Source: Mesostigma viride (taxonomy: Eukaryota; Streptophyta; Mesostigmatophyceae; Mesostigmatales; Mesostigmataceae). Taken from it: 27,500 nt of DNA. Made by a program: the position numbers and the translations under genes. The stretch lies in NCBI GenBank assembly GCA_009746045.1, contig RPFO01000097.1:220001-247500 (forward strand), written 5' to 3'. Numbering within the stretch: position 1 is the stretch's first letter; each line of letters starts with the position of its first letter. Below are positions 1 to 8,787 of the stretch, piece by piece. The notes below the pieces were generated by a model. It was given only the letters and a program-made list of their open reading frames with translations, did not search any database and had not been told where the DNA came from.

Positions 1-138
1 CGGCCTCATCCCACCCCCCTGCACGAACAGTTCCCAAACAAAAGAAAAGGCAAACAAAAGGAACAAGAGTAGCAAGCTGCATTGCGAGCACATATGCCAG
101 TTCTGGTGCACATGCCAGGCCGAAAGCAACTCATGATT

Positions 139-315
139 GCCCCTGCCCCTGCCCCTGCCCCTACCCCTGCCCCTGCCCCTGCCCCTGCCCCTGCCCCTGC
201 CCCTGCCCCTGCCCCTGCCCCTGCCCCTGCCCCTGCCCCTGCCCCTGCCCCTGCCCCTGCCCCTGCCCCTGCCCCTGCCCCTGCCCCTGCCCCTGCCCCT
301 GCTCCTGCCCCTGCC
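139..315. repeat. (CCCCTG)n hexanucleotide microsatellite
   Basis: About 29 copies of a CCCCTG/CAGGGG hexamer, with only two visible single-base variants (one near each end). All frames through it give two-residue repeats (Ala-Pro, Pro-Leu, Gly-Ala), so the open frames here are artefacts of the repeat. The G-rich strand has runs of four G and could form G-quadruplexes. It is not a telomere repeat type that I recognise. Confidence 0.95.
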
Positions 316-329
316 ATCACCATTCTAAC

Positions 330-960
330 CACCACACATTACGAAAAGCAAGAAGAAATTATAATGATAATAAGAAGAAATTATAAGAAGAAGAAATAAT
401 AATAATAAACAAGCACAAAGTTGACTGCACATGCGACTGTACCAGTAGGCACGTAGCAAATTTTAGCTGCAGCTTCAATTTCAACTTCATTGCAATTGCA
501 AGTGTGACTGCATGTGTAATTGCACTACCAATGCCTAATGCCCACTGCATGTGCCCAGTGCGAATGCAATTCAAAAGCAACATGCAATCGAAATTACAGC
601 TGAAGCCGGCTATTAACAAAGATATTTAAAGCAGTTGTTAACTACAGAGACCCAATGAAAATGCAAATGCAATGAAAAAGCAACAGAAGTTGAAGCCACT
701 GCCACTCTACCTGCCGACAGTAACACCACCGCCAGCACCCACTCATATCCCAACGACAAGGAAATAGAATTGCCCAAAGCCAGACATACATTGGGACGCA
801 TAAGCAAACGGCAACGCAAGCGCACATGCAAATGTATACGCAAAGGCAAAGGCAAACGCAAACGCAAACGCAAACGCAAGCCTTGTCATGTACCTACGCT
901 TAACTGCAAACGCAAACTGTGCACGAAGCAAAAAGATTGGATGGCCAAGATCATGGCAAA
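330..960. repeat. cryptically simple, purine- and TGCA-rich sequence
   Basis: This stretch is low complexity. It starts with AAGAAGAAAT/AATAAT runs, continues with many TGCA and GCAATTGCA words, and ends in a short (AAACGC)n run at about 841-880. I see no believable gene. The open frames have the skewed composition expected from simple sequence. Confidence 0.7.
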
Positions 961-1505
961 TACGAGGGCCGAAAACAATCCAACTTCATCTAAATGTCCG
1001 AAATCCTCACGACGTTTCGATGCGCGCTTGAATGTCGAAGGCCTGCGCCGATTATCGATCATAAGTCGAATGTGTAATTGTCGGCTTATGAGAACTGCTT
1101 TGCGACAGTATCACGTCAGGCCGTTCCTGTGCAGCCATTTTCCCTGTGCAGCGGGTGGACAACGTTCACTTTCCGCATTATTCATGGCTATCGAAGTTAA
1201 TTCTTACCGACCCCGGCTGCCATGGCCACTGGCCACGCATATCAAGTTCAGGTATTCCCGACCTGTAGCGCAGCAGATTTCTGTTGGAAGGCATCCTAAG
1301 CATCGTGATAAAAGAAATCCGAACAATAGACATTCATGCTGCATCTAAGGACATTATGGCATTTGTATATACTGCAAGTACATGTATCGACATTGCCGTG
1401 ATTGCTAACCCCGACTCACCATGAACAGGAACTTTCCCTCTGCCTCCATGAAATGTACTTCGTGAAATGTACTGTAATACATATGATGTACTACGATGAT
1501 AATCA
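961..1505. other. no recognisable feature
   Basis: I see no convincing coding region. A plus-strand open frame runs through here to 1348 but has an erratic composition (Arg/Lys/Cys/His rich) and begins in the simple-sequence zone. Around 1448-1474 there are extra copies of the GAAATGTACTTCGTGAAATG motif that recurs inside the adjacent inverted repeat. Confidence 0.4.
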
Positions 1506-2119
1506 TCCCAGCAAAGCCATAGTACACCTTCCGTTTCGACCGCCATGTCGGCCACTAGTCCGGATAGCTCAATGTGCACCTGACCTTGACACTAATCGCA
1601 CAAACAGCCACAATTTTGCAAGCAAGAAGCATGGCTACCTCGGCATTTCATGAAATGTACTTCGTGAAATGCATTTCGTGAAATGTACTAAGGAACGTGA
1701 TTGGCCGGCGTTCGCTCGCCAAATCTCGCAAAATGTACTAAGGCACGTGATTGGTCCCGCAAAATGTACTAAGGAACGTGATTGGCCGGCGAAGATTCTG
1801 TTTGCTGCAATTAAAATTCCCTACAGAATCTTCGCCGGCCAATCACGTTCCTTAGTACATTTTGCGGGACCAATCACGTGCCTTAGTACATTTTGCGAGA
1901 TTTGGCGAGCGAACGCCGGCCAATCACGTTCCTTAGTACATTTCACGAAATGCATTTCACGAAGTACATTTCATGAAATGCCGAGGTAGCCATGTCTTCT
2001 TGCTTGCAAAATTGTGGCTGTTTGTGCGATTAGTGTCAAGGTCAGGTGCACATTGAGCTATCCGGACTAGTGGCCGACATGGCGGTCGAAACGGAAGGTG
2101 TGCTATGGCTTTGCTGGGA
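1506..2119. repeat. near-perfect 297-bp inverted repeat with 21-nt loop
   Basis: The left arm is 1506-1801, the loop 1802-1822 and the right arm 1823-2119. Reading one arm against the reverse complement of the other I find one substitution (about 1522) and one single-base indel (about 1630), so identity is about 99%. Each arm holds three copies of a word like AAATGTACTAAGGAACGTG followed by ATTGG, one of them with CACGTG. Each also holds repeated TTCGTGAAATG words. The outer part of the right arm continues into a protein-like frame beyond the arm (see 2046-2703) while the left arm does not, so the left arm looks like the inverted copy. A transcript across it would form a long hairpin. It could equally be a fold-back transposon or a replication-associated inverted duplication. 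Confidence 0.9.
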
Positions 2120-2703
2120 CATAATCGTGGCTATCTGCTTCCTGGCTTTCGCTATCATGGTGATGGGACACCATGGGAAGCGCAAGTTCGCAGCCATAGT
2201 GCTAAGCGGCAGCACCCATGCCGGCAGCCTAGTGACCGACGAGACGTTCGACTGTAAGTGCGGCCACGAGTGCATGAAGCCCATTAGAATATCACATCTC
2301 CAGGCATTGCGAAGCGCCTGGTTTTCGCCCGGGCGGAAGCAAGAGGACAGGAAGGCGGCGATAAAGCAGCAGCTGCACCAGGGGGGGTACGACGCCATAA
2401 CCACGATGTCGTCATCTACTCGTCACAAGTTCGTTCATGGCGCTGGTTTTCGGTTCGTTCTCGACGGGGGAGTCAAGGATATGAACATAGGGTTTGTGAC
2501 CCCTTTTCACTTTCGCGTTTCACTTTCGAGGCGGCCTTCAGGCACTGCCTGAAAATTAGCAACCACGTTTGGAACTCTTCGGACCACCTGTGAAACTAAT
2601 CACATTTGATGATGTGCTGGCGGGCCTGGGCATCGCATTTGAGCATTACTTCGAGCAGGGCTCAACAAGCTCGATTCGCCAACTCAACCCGAAGAAGCCC
2701 TAA
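2046..2703 (+). pseudogene. broken coding remnant with CxCxxxC cluster, possibly transposon-derived
   Basis: The frame opening at 2046 stays open to 2552. It contains a CKCGHEC cluster followed by an amphipathic, charged stretch (HLQALRSAWFSPGRKQEDRK). Near 2450-2590 protein-like sequence appears in a second frame (EAAFRHCLKISNHVW, stop at 2591). A third frame (2560-2703) carries VLAGLGIAFEHYFEQG before a TAA at 2701. The order Cys cluster, helix, then a short [V]C/AF..CL.IS..W segment resembles a pattern I associate loosely with proteins of DNA transposons in algae and insects. This is family resemblance only, without a named family. The first 25 codons lie inside the inverted-repeat arm. 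At least two frameshifts are needed to connect the pieces, so I call it a pseudogene. Confidence 0.4.
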
Positions 2704-2980
2704 GCTGCGGTAAGACATATATTTGTGTGGATGGCTCTTGATATCATGCTGAATTTCTATTCTTCTCTAGGTGGACAGTTCATGTGCAGCCATACAGGTC
2801 ATCCATGTGTGTTTTAACCATGTTGCATGTGCCACAGATATTATGAGCAGTATTTACTAAGTGTGCTGGAGTCGTTGTTGCATGCTTGTTGTATTTCACA
2901 GTTCACGCCTGCATGAACGCATCGTTGATACTAATGATTATTCATATTGCATGACTGTTCTATTGGGGACGCCGCGCTTG
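2704..2980. other. short spacer with an intron-like GT-AG pair
   Basis: No ORF of interest. A GTAAGA donor-like site at 2710 and a pyrimidine-rich TTCTTCTCTAG acceptor-like site ending at 2770 bracket 61 bp that would make a credible small intron. It lies just after the stop of the preceding remnant and before the next gene, so I cannot assign it to a transcript. Confidence 0.3.
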
Positions 2981-4740
2981 ATGTCACAACGTGGCCGAAA
3001 GGGTGCATCCACCGCTGACGGCCGGTGGGTGAAATCGATGGACGCATTTCCGAAGAAGCCAGCCGCGGGCCACACCCATGGCGCGGGCGGGGGCGCGGGC
3101 GGGGGCGGGGGCGGGGGAGAAGGCGCGGGTGCGGGCGCGGGCGCCACCCAAGACGCGGGCGCGGGCGCGGGCCCGGGCGGGGGCGGGGGCGCAGGCGCAG
3201 GCGCCGGCGCGGGTGCGGGCGCGGGCGCCACCCAAGGCGCGCGCGCGGGCGCGGGCGGGGTGGGGGCGCAGGCGCCGGCGCGGGTGCGGGCGCGGGCGCC
3301 ACCGCCGACTTGGATGATGAGCCAGCAACCGAAGCCGAGAGGGAGAGGCACCGCTCTTCGAAGGTGTTCGATCTCGAAGTGTTTTGGGGCCCGGATATGA
3401 CCGTGTATGTCCGCTGGCGCCTAGCCGCATCGGAGACGTTGGTAAATGCACCGGTGAACAAGTGGCAGCCCACAGGGCCTAATGGCGAGGCTTGTGACGG
3501 GGTCACGCCCATTGGGTACACCCCGCAGGGAGATCCTGTCTATGGGTGCCTCCTCATAGAGCGTGGCAAGGCCCCCAAAGGAAGTCCTGGTCTAGTGCCG
3601 CTTTTTGAATGGGACGAGGGCGGTGCCAGGAGATGTACCTGCGCTAGCCTTCACAGCCTTTTTCCTGACATCGTCGCCGCTGAGAAGCAGCAGTTGCTGG
3701 ACGGATGGATTGAGCAGGTGCCAAAGTCCGTGGAGGATGTGCGTGCCAACAACGAGAATCTGTTCGACATCATGGAGCAAAAGCTCAAAGAGAAGCGTGA
3801 ACTGCAAGCGAACAAGGCGGTACCCTTACCGCTGCGATCTGCAGGCGACCAGTCGGTTGCGCGGGCAACACGAGCACTGAGGCTGCCCATAAAACAAGTA
3901 ATCTCACACGTCGCTTGCCCTGCCCGCGAGATTCAAGCGCAGATCAACCGCGCATGTGCGCCCGCTGCGCGAGGGAGCACATCAACGGCAACGCCCGCTT
4001 TGCGCACACTGATTTCCGGCAGGCACACCTTCAAGGTGAATGGAAGCCTCATACGACGCAGCGACCTACTCGTTGTTAAGCGGCCAGCCGTCACCTGCGG
4101 GCAGGGAATGCCGTGGGCACCACACATGCTGGTGAAGGTCCTTGATCTGGAAGGCGATCGCACGGAGCGTGACAGCATTGTCGCCTCTCCTTACTACGCA
4201 CCGTCGTGGACGGGCCAGTTTTCTAGAGTGACATTAGGTGGCGGCAGCGCAGGGATGACGGTCCCCATTTCTGATGTACACCTGCAGCACTGGACAGTGG
4301 GCGGTACGGCAGAGGTGCACCAGCCTGAGCTGATCAGTACCGGCAAACTGTCAGCTGCCACGGTGGCGGCGTTGAAAGAGCACCCGCAGATTGACTTTGA
4401 GCATTACAAGACTGCCACCGCCGCCAGGGCAGCAGCAAAGGATGACTGCAATGCCTACTTTGCCGAGCATGGAGCACGTGCGCTTATCGGGATGCGCCTG
4501 TGTGCCCTGTTTCCGGGGATAGCGAGGAAGAGGGAGCGCTTCCATGGCTGGGTCACTAAGGTTCAGGAAAGGGGAGGTCACCTGCTCATCAAGGCGATGT
4601 GGGCTGATGGGCAGTGTGAGGACTATCATGCCCTGGCGGAGGTGACGCAGTTCGTGTGCGGCTGCCCACACCCAGTCGAGGCATTTGGCCGCGCTCGCTT
4701 CTTTCCACAGGAGCTAGGCTGGCACCGTGAACGCAGGTGA
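2981..4740 (+). CDS. unrecognised protein with GC-rich repeat N-terminus and Tudor/SH3-like C-terminal segment
   Basis: The credible N-terminus is the ATG at 2981 (MSQRGRKGASTADGRWVK). That frame passes into a (GCGGGC)n repeat. The long C-terminal part is in a different frame, open from 3025 to the TGA at 4738-4740, so the frame changes inside the repeat. After the repeat come an acidic stretch (DLDDEPATEAERERH), then about 470 residues of well-mixed composition. About residues 332-430 (3025 frame) hold strand-rich sequence with IRRSDLLVVK and VKVLDLEGDR that could be BAH- or SH3-like. About 483-545 hold LIGMRLCALFPG..RFHGWVTKV..MWADGQCEDY, which fits the GxxV..F....xGxV.....ADG..E.Y pattern of Tudor-type chromatin readers. 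These are resemblances, not identifications. No catalytic motif is seen. It may be a host gene or cargo of a DNA transposon. Confidence 0.55.
3078..3300. repeat. GCGGGC-type GC-rich repeat inside a coding region
   Basis: Irregular tandem GCGGGC/GGGGGC units, with two inserted copies of GCCACCCAAG and a final GCCACCGCC. One frame gives Gly-Ala repeats, another Arg-Gly, the third Ala-Arg. The Gly-Ala frame is continuous with the likely start at 2981, and in the last unit the downstream protein's frame also reads Gly-Ala. Slippage here is the simplest cause of the frame change. Confidence 0.85.
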
Positions 4741-4784
4741 TGGCACCCACATAGACGATGCCGTCCCTGCTGTGCACAGTGACA

Positions 4785-4940
4785 GTGAAGGCGGGGAGGA
4801 GGAGGAAGAGGGAGAGAAAGAGGGGGAGAAAGAGGGGGAGGAGGGGGAGGAGGAGGGAGAGGGGGAGGGAGAGGGGAGGGAGAATGGGAGGGGGAGGGGG
4901 AGGAGGAAGAGGGAGAGGGAGAGGGAGAGGAGGATGCGGA
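4785..4940. repeat. polypurine (GGGAGA/GGAGGA) tract
   Basis: About 150 nt of almost pure purine on the plus strand, capable of triplex (H-DNA) formation. One frame opening at 4727 reads a Glu/Gly-rich acidic tail preceded by AVPAVHSDSE. That composition would suit an alternative C-terminus of the preceding gene if splicing or a frameshift near 4710-4740 joined them. TTTCCACAG ending near 4710 looks like an acceptor site. This link is inference. Confidence 0.7.
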
Positions 4941-4959
4941 ATGGGAGCCGGGGATGACT

Positions 4960-5390
4960 GGTAGATGAGACGGTGCCATCTACCGGCGCATGGAATGAAG
5001 TGGTAGACAAGTTTACTCATGGTTGTCGGCAAGTAGAGCATGCACGCCTGGCCTAGTGAATTTAAATCAATGAGTTGAGTTTGGAGAGGCTGCATTTTGC
5101 TTGGATGAAGAATGTGTTAGCATGGCCAAACTTTTATGGCTTGTAGCCAAATCCTCTTGGGGTATGTGCACAGTGTACTAGCGGTGTTGTGCAATTGCGA
5201 GGATTCCTGTCTTGTAGCGATGTGGCCTCTCACCCTGCAGCCTGGTAGATGTGTTGGCATGCAGCCACCCATCATTGGTCATCCGATCTGGTGTGATTTG
5301 CATTTGCACACCTTGTATTAAGGCCATGATATGATGATGTCTTGTTATTTTTAATGTGTATATGCGAAAAGAGGCATAATATGCTTGTAT
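4960..5390. other. no recognisable feature
   Basis: Unique-looking, AT-moderate sequence between the polypurine tract and the satellite. I see no credible ORF, RNA gene or repeat. It could be the 3' UTR and flank of the gene ending at 4740. Confidence 0.4.
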
Positions 5391-5395
5391 ATAGT

Positions 5396-6165
5396 GCTAG
5401 CAAATGTCACTACCTTTACCTATGCCTGACCTTACAAGTTGAGGATGGTCTAATGTAGTGGCAAACAGGTTATTTACAACAATTCACAGTTTTCTGACAT
5501 AGTTTGAGGCAACTATACTTACCAAAATGCTTGAAAAAGGCAAAAATTGCACCATTTATGCTAGCAAACGTCACTATTTTGAGATCAAACTGGGCCCAAA
5601 CTTGGCCCATGGTCTAATCTAGTGGTGTGTAGGTTGCTTCCAACATTTCATAGCTTTCTGACATAGTTTGATATTGTTTAGTAGCTTACACTGAGCAAAA
5701 TGCTTGAAAATGGCAAAAAATGCACCATTTATGCTAGCAAACGTCACTATTTTGACGTCAGACTGAGCCCAAACTTGGCCCATGGTCTAATCTAGTGGTG
5801 TTTAGGTTGCTTCCAATATTTCATAGCTTTATGACGTAGTTTGATATTGTTTAGTAGCTTACACTTAGCAAAATGCTTGAAAATGGCAAAAAATGCAGTA
5901 TTTATGCCAGCAAACGTCACTATTTTGAGTTCAGATTGACCCCAAACTTTGTGCATGGTCTATTCTAGTGGTAATTAGGTTGCTTGCAAATATCCATGAT
6001 GGTTTGACGTGATTTAGTACTGTTTCCTATTTATTACTATTTAATTTAATTTAAAATGACAAAAATGTACCTTTATTGCTAGCAAATGTCACCAAGATGA
6101 CGTCCGATCGATACCAAACTTTGTACGAGATCTATTTTGGTTGCAAACATCATGCATGACAATTT
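5396..6165. repeat. ~173-bp tandem satellite, about 4.5 units
   Basis: The word GCTAGCAAACGTCAC (or a close variant) starts at 5396, 5560, 5733, 5906 and 6078, giving spacings of 164, 173, 173 and 172 bp. Between these, other shared words recur in the same order: ATGGTCTAATCTAGTGGT, TTTCATAGCTTTCTGACATAG and ATGCTTGAAAATGGCAAAAA. The middle units are most alike and the outer ones diverge, as expected for an array homogenised in its centre. No coding potential. The right edge fades near 6165, next to the cut end of the minus-strand Gag. Confidence 0.9.
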
Positions 6166-7567
6166 TCAGCATAAAAAGACAAACTTCGGTACGAAGTACA
6201 TTTTGCGTGCTGGAGTACATTCTTAATGGCTGGTAGGGTGTTGTGATTGCACCACACGGTATACTGCTGTTGCCACATGCGTCCCCATTCGTCGACCTCT
6301 CGCGGTTTCATATCCGCGTGCAGCTTGGGTACATTCTTGAAGGTAGGCATCGGTGGGGCCTTTACCGTGTTAAGCTTAGGCCCACCGACCTCCCTGTAGG
6401 AGATGGAGCCGAATGCTGGAGGCTGCGACCGCGGGAGAGATCCGGATCTGTCCGGTGTGCCGTGTGTCCGGCGCACCTGTACCGACGAGGGGTGTTCGTA
6501 TCCCGGGTCATCCAGTGCCACCCTGCTGAAACTGAGGTTGCCAGCAGGCGCAGGCGAGGGGACCGCGCTTCGGTCAAGCACCCGCGGACGCTGCGGTTGA
6601 GGAGCCAGGCGCTGGGCTGGCGTGTGAGTCTCCTCGTCGCGGGTGGTGACACTGCTCCGGGTCTCCTCTGGGCTGGTCCGTGGTCTATGAGTACCAACGG
6701 GCGGGCCCTGCGTGACAGATCCCTCGTCCGCCTCGTTAGTCCCTTCCAGGTCATCGAACTCGCCGTCTGCCCCTGGGACTTCCCCTTCCTCGTCCGAATA
6801 CCATAACGCCGTGGGTAACAGGGACGTGCTGCCGAAGGAAACTCTGCGTCTGCCCCGGTGTGGGGGCCCGGTGGAGGTCCTTGGGGCCGCCCCCGACCTG
6901 CCCAAGGATGCGTGGGCCGCCCGGTGACTGGTAGCTGACGGCGGTAGTGCAGGGTATCTTCATTCTCGTCTCTCTGCTGCTCTGGATCAGGTGGTAGCCA
7001 TTGTGGTCTCGTCTGGGGTTGTTGCTGCTGCGTCTGGGGTTGCTGCTGTTGCCATTGCTGCTGTGGTGACCGTTGCTGCTGCTGATGCTGCTGCTGCTGT
7101 TGCTGCTGCTGCGGTTGCTGCTGCTGCTGCCGCTGCTGTTGCTGCTGCTGCTGTTGCTGCTGCTGCTGTTGCTGCTGCTGCTGTTGCTGCTGCTGCTGTT
7201 GCTGCTGCTGCTGGGGCTGCTGCTGCTGTTGCTGCTGCTGCTGGGGCTGCTGCTGGGGCTGCTGCTGCCGTTGCTGCTGGAGCCTCTCTCGGTCGTTTCT
7301 GTCATCTCTCTGCCTGGGTAAGGCGTCTATAATGTCCCCATCCGCTGGGAACCTAGGGTTCTGATCTCTGGATCGTGGGGAGCCTTCCGCAGGTCTCTCC
7401 ATGACCTCACCTGTATCTGTCTCTGCTTGGACGTGCAGTGGTACCTCTATACCCTCTGTACCGTGCTCGTGGTTGTCTACCGGTTCTATCTCTGTATTCT
7501 CTAGATCTCGTTCTCTAGCCTCTTCCTCTGTATCTCTGGCATTCCTTGTTTGGGACCGTGTGGGCAT
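6150..7567 (-). pseudogene. gag: Gag-like polyprotein of an LTR retrotransposon, frameshifted and truncated
   Basis: The start is the ATG at 7567 (MPTRSQTRNARDTEEEARERD), a charged N-terminus. It leads to a polyglutamine block of about 75 residues with few interruptions, then a Pro/Arg-rich linker. The frame then has to change: from about 6958 down another frame carries the sensible continuation, with an acidic linker (WYSDEEGEVPGADGEFDDLEG) and PPMPTFKNVPKLHADMKPREVDEWGRMW, which resembles the start of a Ty3-type Gag capsid region. The frame ends at 6150, but Gag-like sequence stops making sense at about 6190-6240, where the element is cut off beside the satellite. No zinc knuckle, protease or RT follows. 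It lies 132 bp downstream of the hybrid-binding-domain ORF and on the same strand, in the order expected of the LTR element starting at 9372. Confidence 0.65.
7045..7285. repeat. CAG/CAA (glutamine) trinucleotide tract
   Basis: Imperfect (GCT)n/(GTT)n on the plus strand, CAG/CAA on the minus strand. It encodes the polyglutamine block of the Gag-like frame. The mixture of CAG and CAA codons suggests it is maintained at protein level or old enough to have diversified. The Leu and Ala repeats in other frames are shadows. Confidence 0.9.
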
Positions 7568-7699
7568 GGTGCTCGTACCGGTACCTTACACTGCAGGCAA
7601 CACCTCCCCAGGAAGGAAGAGAGAGAAAGAGAGAGAGCAACCACGTGCTATAGAGCTATAATTGTGGAACCTAATACTACTCCCTAGTACTGGTCTCCT

Positions 7700-8038
7700 C
7701 TACTGCTTGCTAGGGCCAATGGTCAGCTGAGAGAAAGTCACTGTAACTGCTGTCCCCTCCCCCTGACTGCTGAGTGTGGGTGGCTTGGAGCATTCACGTG
7801 TGGTGTGCATCCCCTCAGGCAATGGCATGTGTTCCCTAACAAACCTATCTGCCTCTGTAATGTTATCAAACCCTTTCCACTTAGCACTAGAGCCTTGGGA
7901 CAATATCTTATCTTTAATATGCTCCTCACAAGTCTTCCAGCTGTAGAATATAGCAGGCCTACCCTTATCCCCGTCGTGAGCTACTGCGTAGTAAGGAAAT
8001 CCAGACTGTCCACCCTTGTTTATTTTACGTCGTGGCAT
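7700..8038 (-). CDS. small ORF with RNase H1-type hybrid-binding (Cauli_VI) domain
   Basis: A 112-residue intact ORF from the ATG at 8038 (MPRRKINKGG). Residues about 14-70 match the small fold shared by the N-terminus of eukaryotic RNase H1 and the caulimovirus viroplasmin region. Visible landmarks are PYYAVA, then IFYSWKTCEEHI, then KWKGFDNITEADRFV, corresponding to the family's YAV, G(I/V)(Y/F)..W.EC and F(K)xF.t..EA.aF motifs. In RNase H1 this domain binds RNA/DNA hybrids. No RNase H catalytic domain follows; the C-terminal 40 residues are Ser/Thr-rich and unremarkable. It lies between the primer-binding leader and Gag of the same-strand LTR element, so it is probably an element-encoded accessory or pre-Gag protein that binds hybrid or double-stranded nucleic acid. 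That role is inference. Confidence 0.75.
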   Translation of the reverse strand: MPRRKINKGGQSGFPYYAVAHDGDKGRPAIFYSWKTCEEHIKDKILSQGSSAKWKGFDNITEADRFVREHMPLPEGMHTTRECSKPPTLSSQGEGTAVTVTFSQLTIGPSKQ

Positions 8039-8769
8039 GTTACATCATAGTCTGGCAGCGGCTTGCAAGCAAGAGAGAAAGGGGAAACCCAGGCTACCTC
8101 TAATGCAGTGACCTTAAACAAACGAGGAGAGAGAGCACGGAGTATAACACAGCACACGCCCGAGCCTTCCGCAGGAACGGGCTATACGCACACACGGAGG
8201 TAAACACCGTCAACACAGTCGGCAACAGCCAGACGGTATCCACCCCCCCACGACCCCTTGCAGGTCAACAACGAATGTCCGTCTCCGCGACGTCCATGGG
8301 CACCAACAACATTTACAACCTATAGAGACACAACATATAACATAAACCCCCTGCGCGCGCGTTCCCGGATAGAGAGCAAGCTCGCCAGCTAGCCTTCAGC
8401 AGGCATAGCTTTGTAAAGAAAGAATTCTAACTATAGGGGACGTACCATCTTCAATGACGTTAATCCCTCCTGAACTGGCCGCCACCCGGTGTCGTTGAAG
8501 GCAAGCCCTGGCCGCCACTAGGTGTCGTTGAAAACAGGAGAGCTGAACGCTATCGTTGACAGCACCTCACCACAGGACTATTGCTAGCCCCGCCGAGTAT
8601 CCCAGACTGGCCGCTTGCTGCTAGGTCGTCGTTGAATCCCTTTACGGGCTGGCCGCCGGCCTGACAGCAATCGTTGAATTCCGGAACCTCTACCTACGCC
8701 AAGCTTCGTCTTGGTATCCTAATTGGCTCACTAACCCTCTCCGCGAGAGTTAGCTAACCTTTCCAGCAC
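8039..8769 (-). other. 5' leader of the minus-strand LTR element, with short repeated motifs
   Basis: Non-coding stretch between the primer-binding site and the first ORF. On the plus strand, five copies of (G/A)TCGTTGA(A/C) occur at about 8491, 8524, 8552, 8628 and 8670. Four are preceded by CTGGCCGC(C/T) at 8475, 8508, 8607 and 8649. The pairing of the two words suggests a degenerate repeated module in the leader RNA, possibly for packaging or structure. No gene is seen. Confidence 0.5.
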
Positions 8770-8787
8770 ATTTCCTCCGATAACCAG
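8770..8787 (-). other. candidate tRNA primer-binding site
   Basis: Directly inside the LTR end, after two bases, the minus strand reads TGGTTATCGGAGGAAA. This has the TGG start expected of a sequence complementary to a tRNA 3' end (CCA). Its position fixes the transcription direction of the element as minus. I have not identified the tRNA. Confidence 0.55.

Noticed and set aside
139-315. Telomeric repeat
   Set aside because: The hexamer CCCCTG is not a telomere type I recognise, it is internal, and no array of canonical telomere units is present.
6-399. Gly-Ala, Ala-Pro and Pro-Leu repeat ORFs
   Set aside because: Artefacts of the (CCCCTG)n repeat; no non-repeat sequence resembles a protein.
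770-1348. 192-residue basic ORF
   Set aside because: It starts inside cryptically simple AAACGC sequence and its remainder has no consistent protein-like pattern; I could not support it as a gene.
2931-3521. Long minus-strand Arg/Pro-rich ORFs opposite the GC repeat
   Set aside because: Shadow frames of the GCGGGC repeat; the plus-strand gene explains the region better.
6243-6806. Plus-strand 187-residue ORF
   Set aside because: Lies opposite the Gag-like frame, which has the acidic linker, polyglutamine and leader context; treated as shadow.
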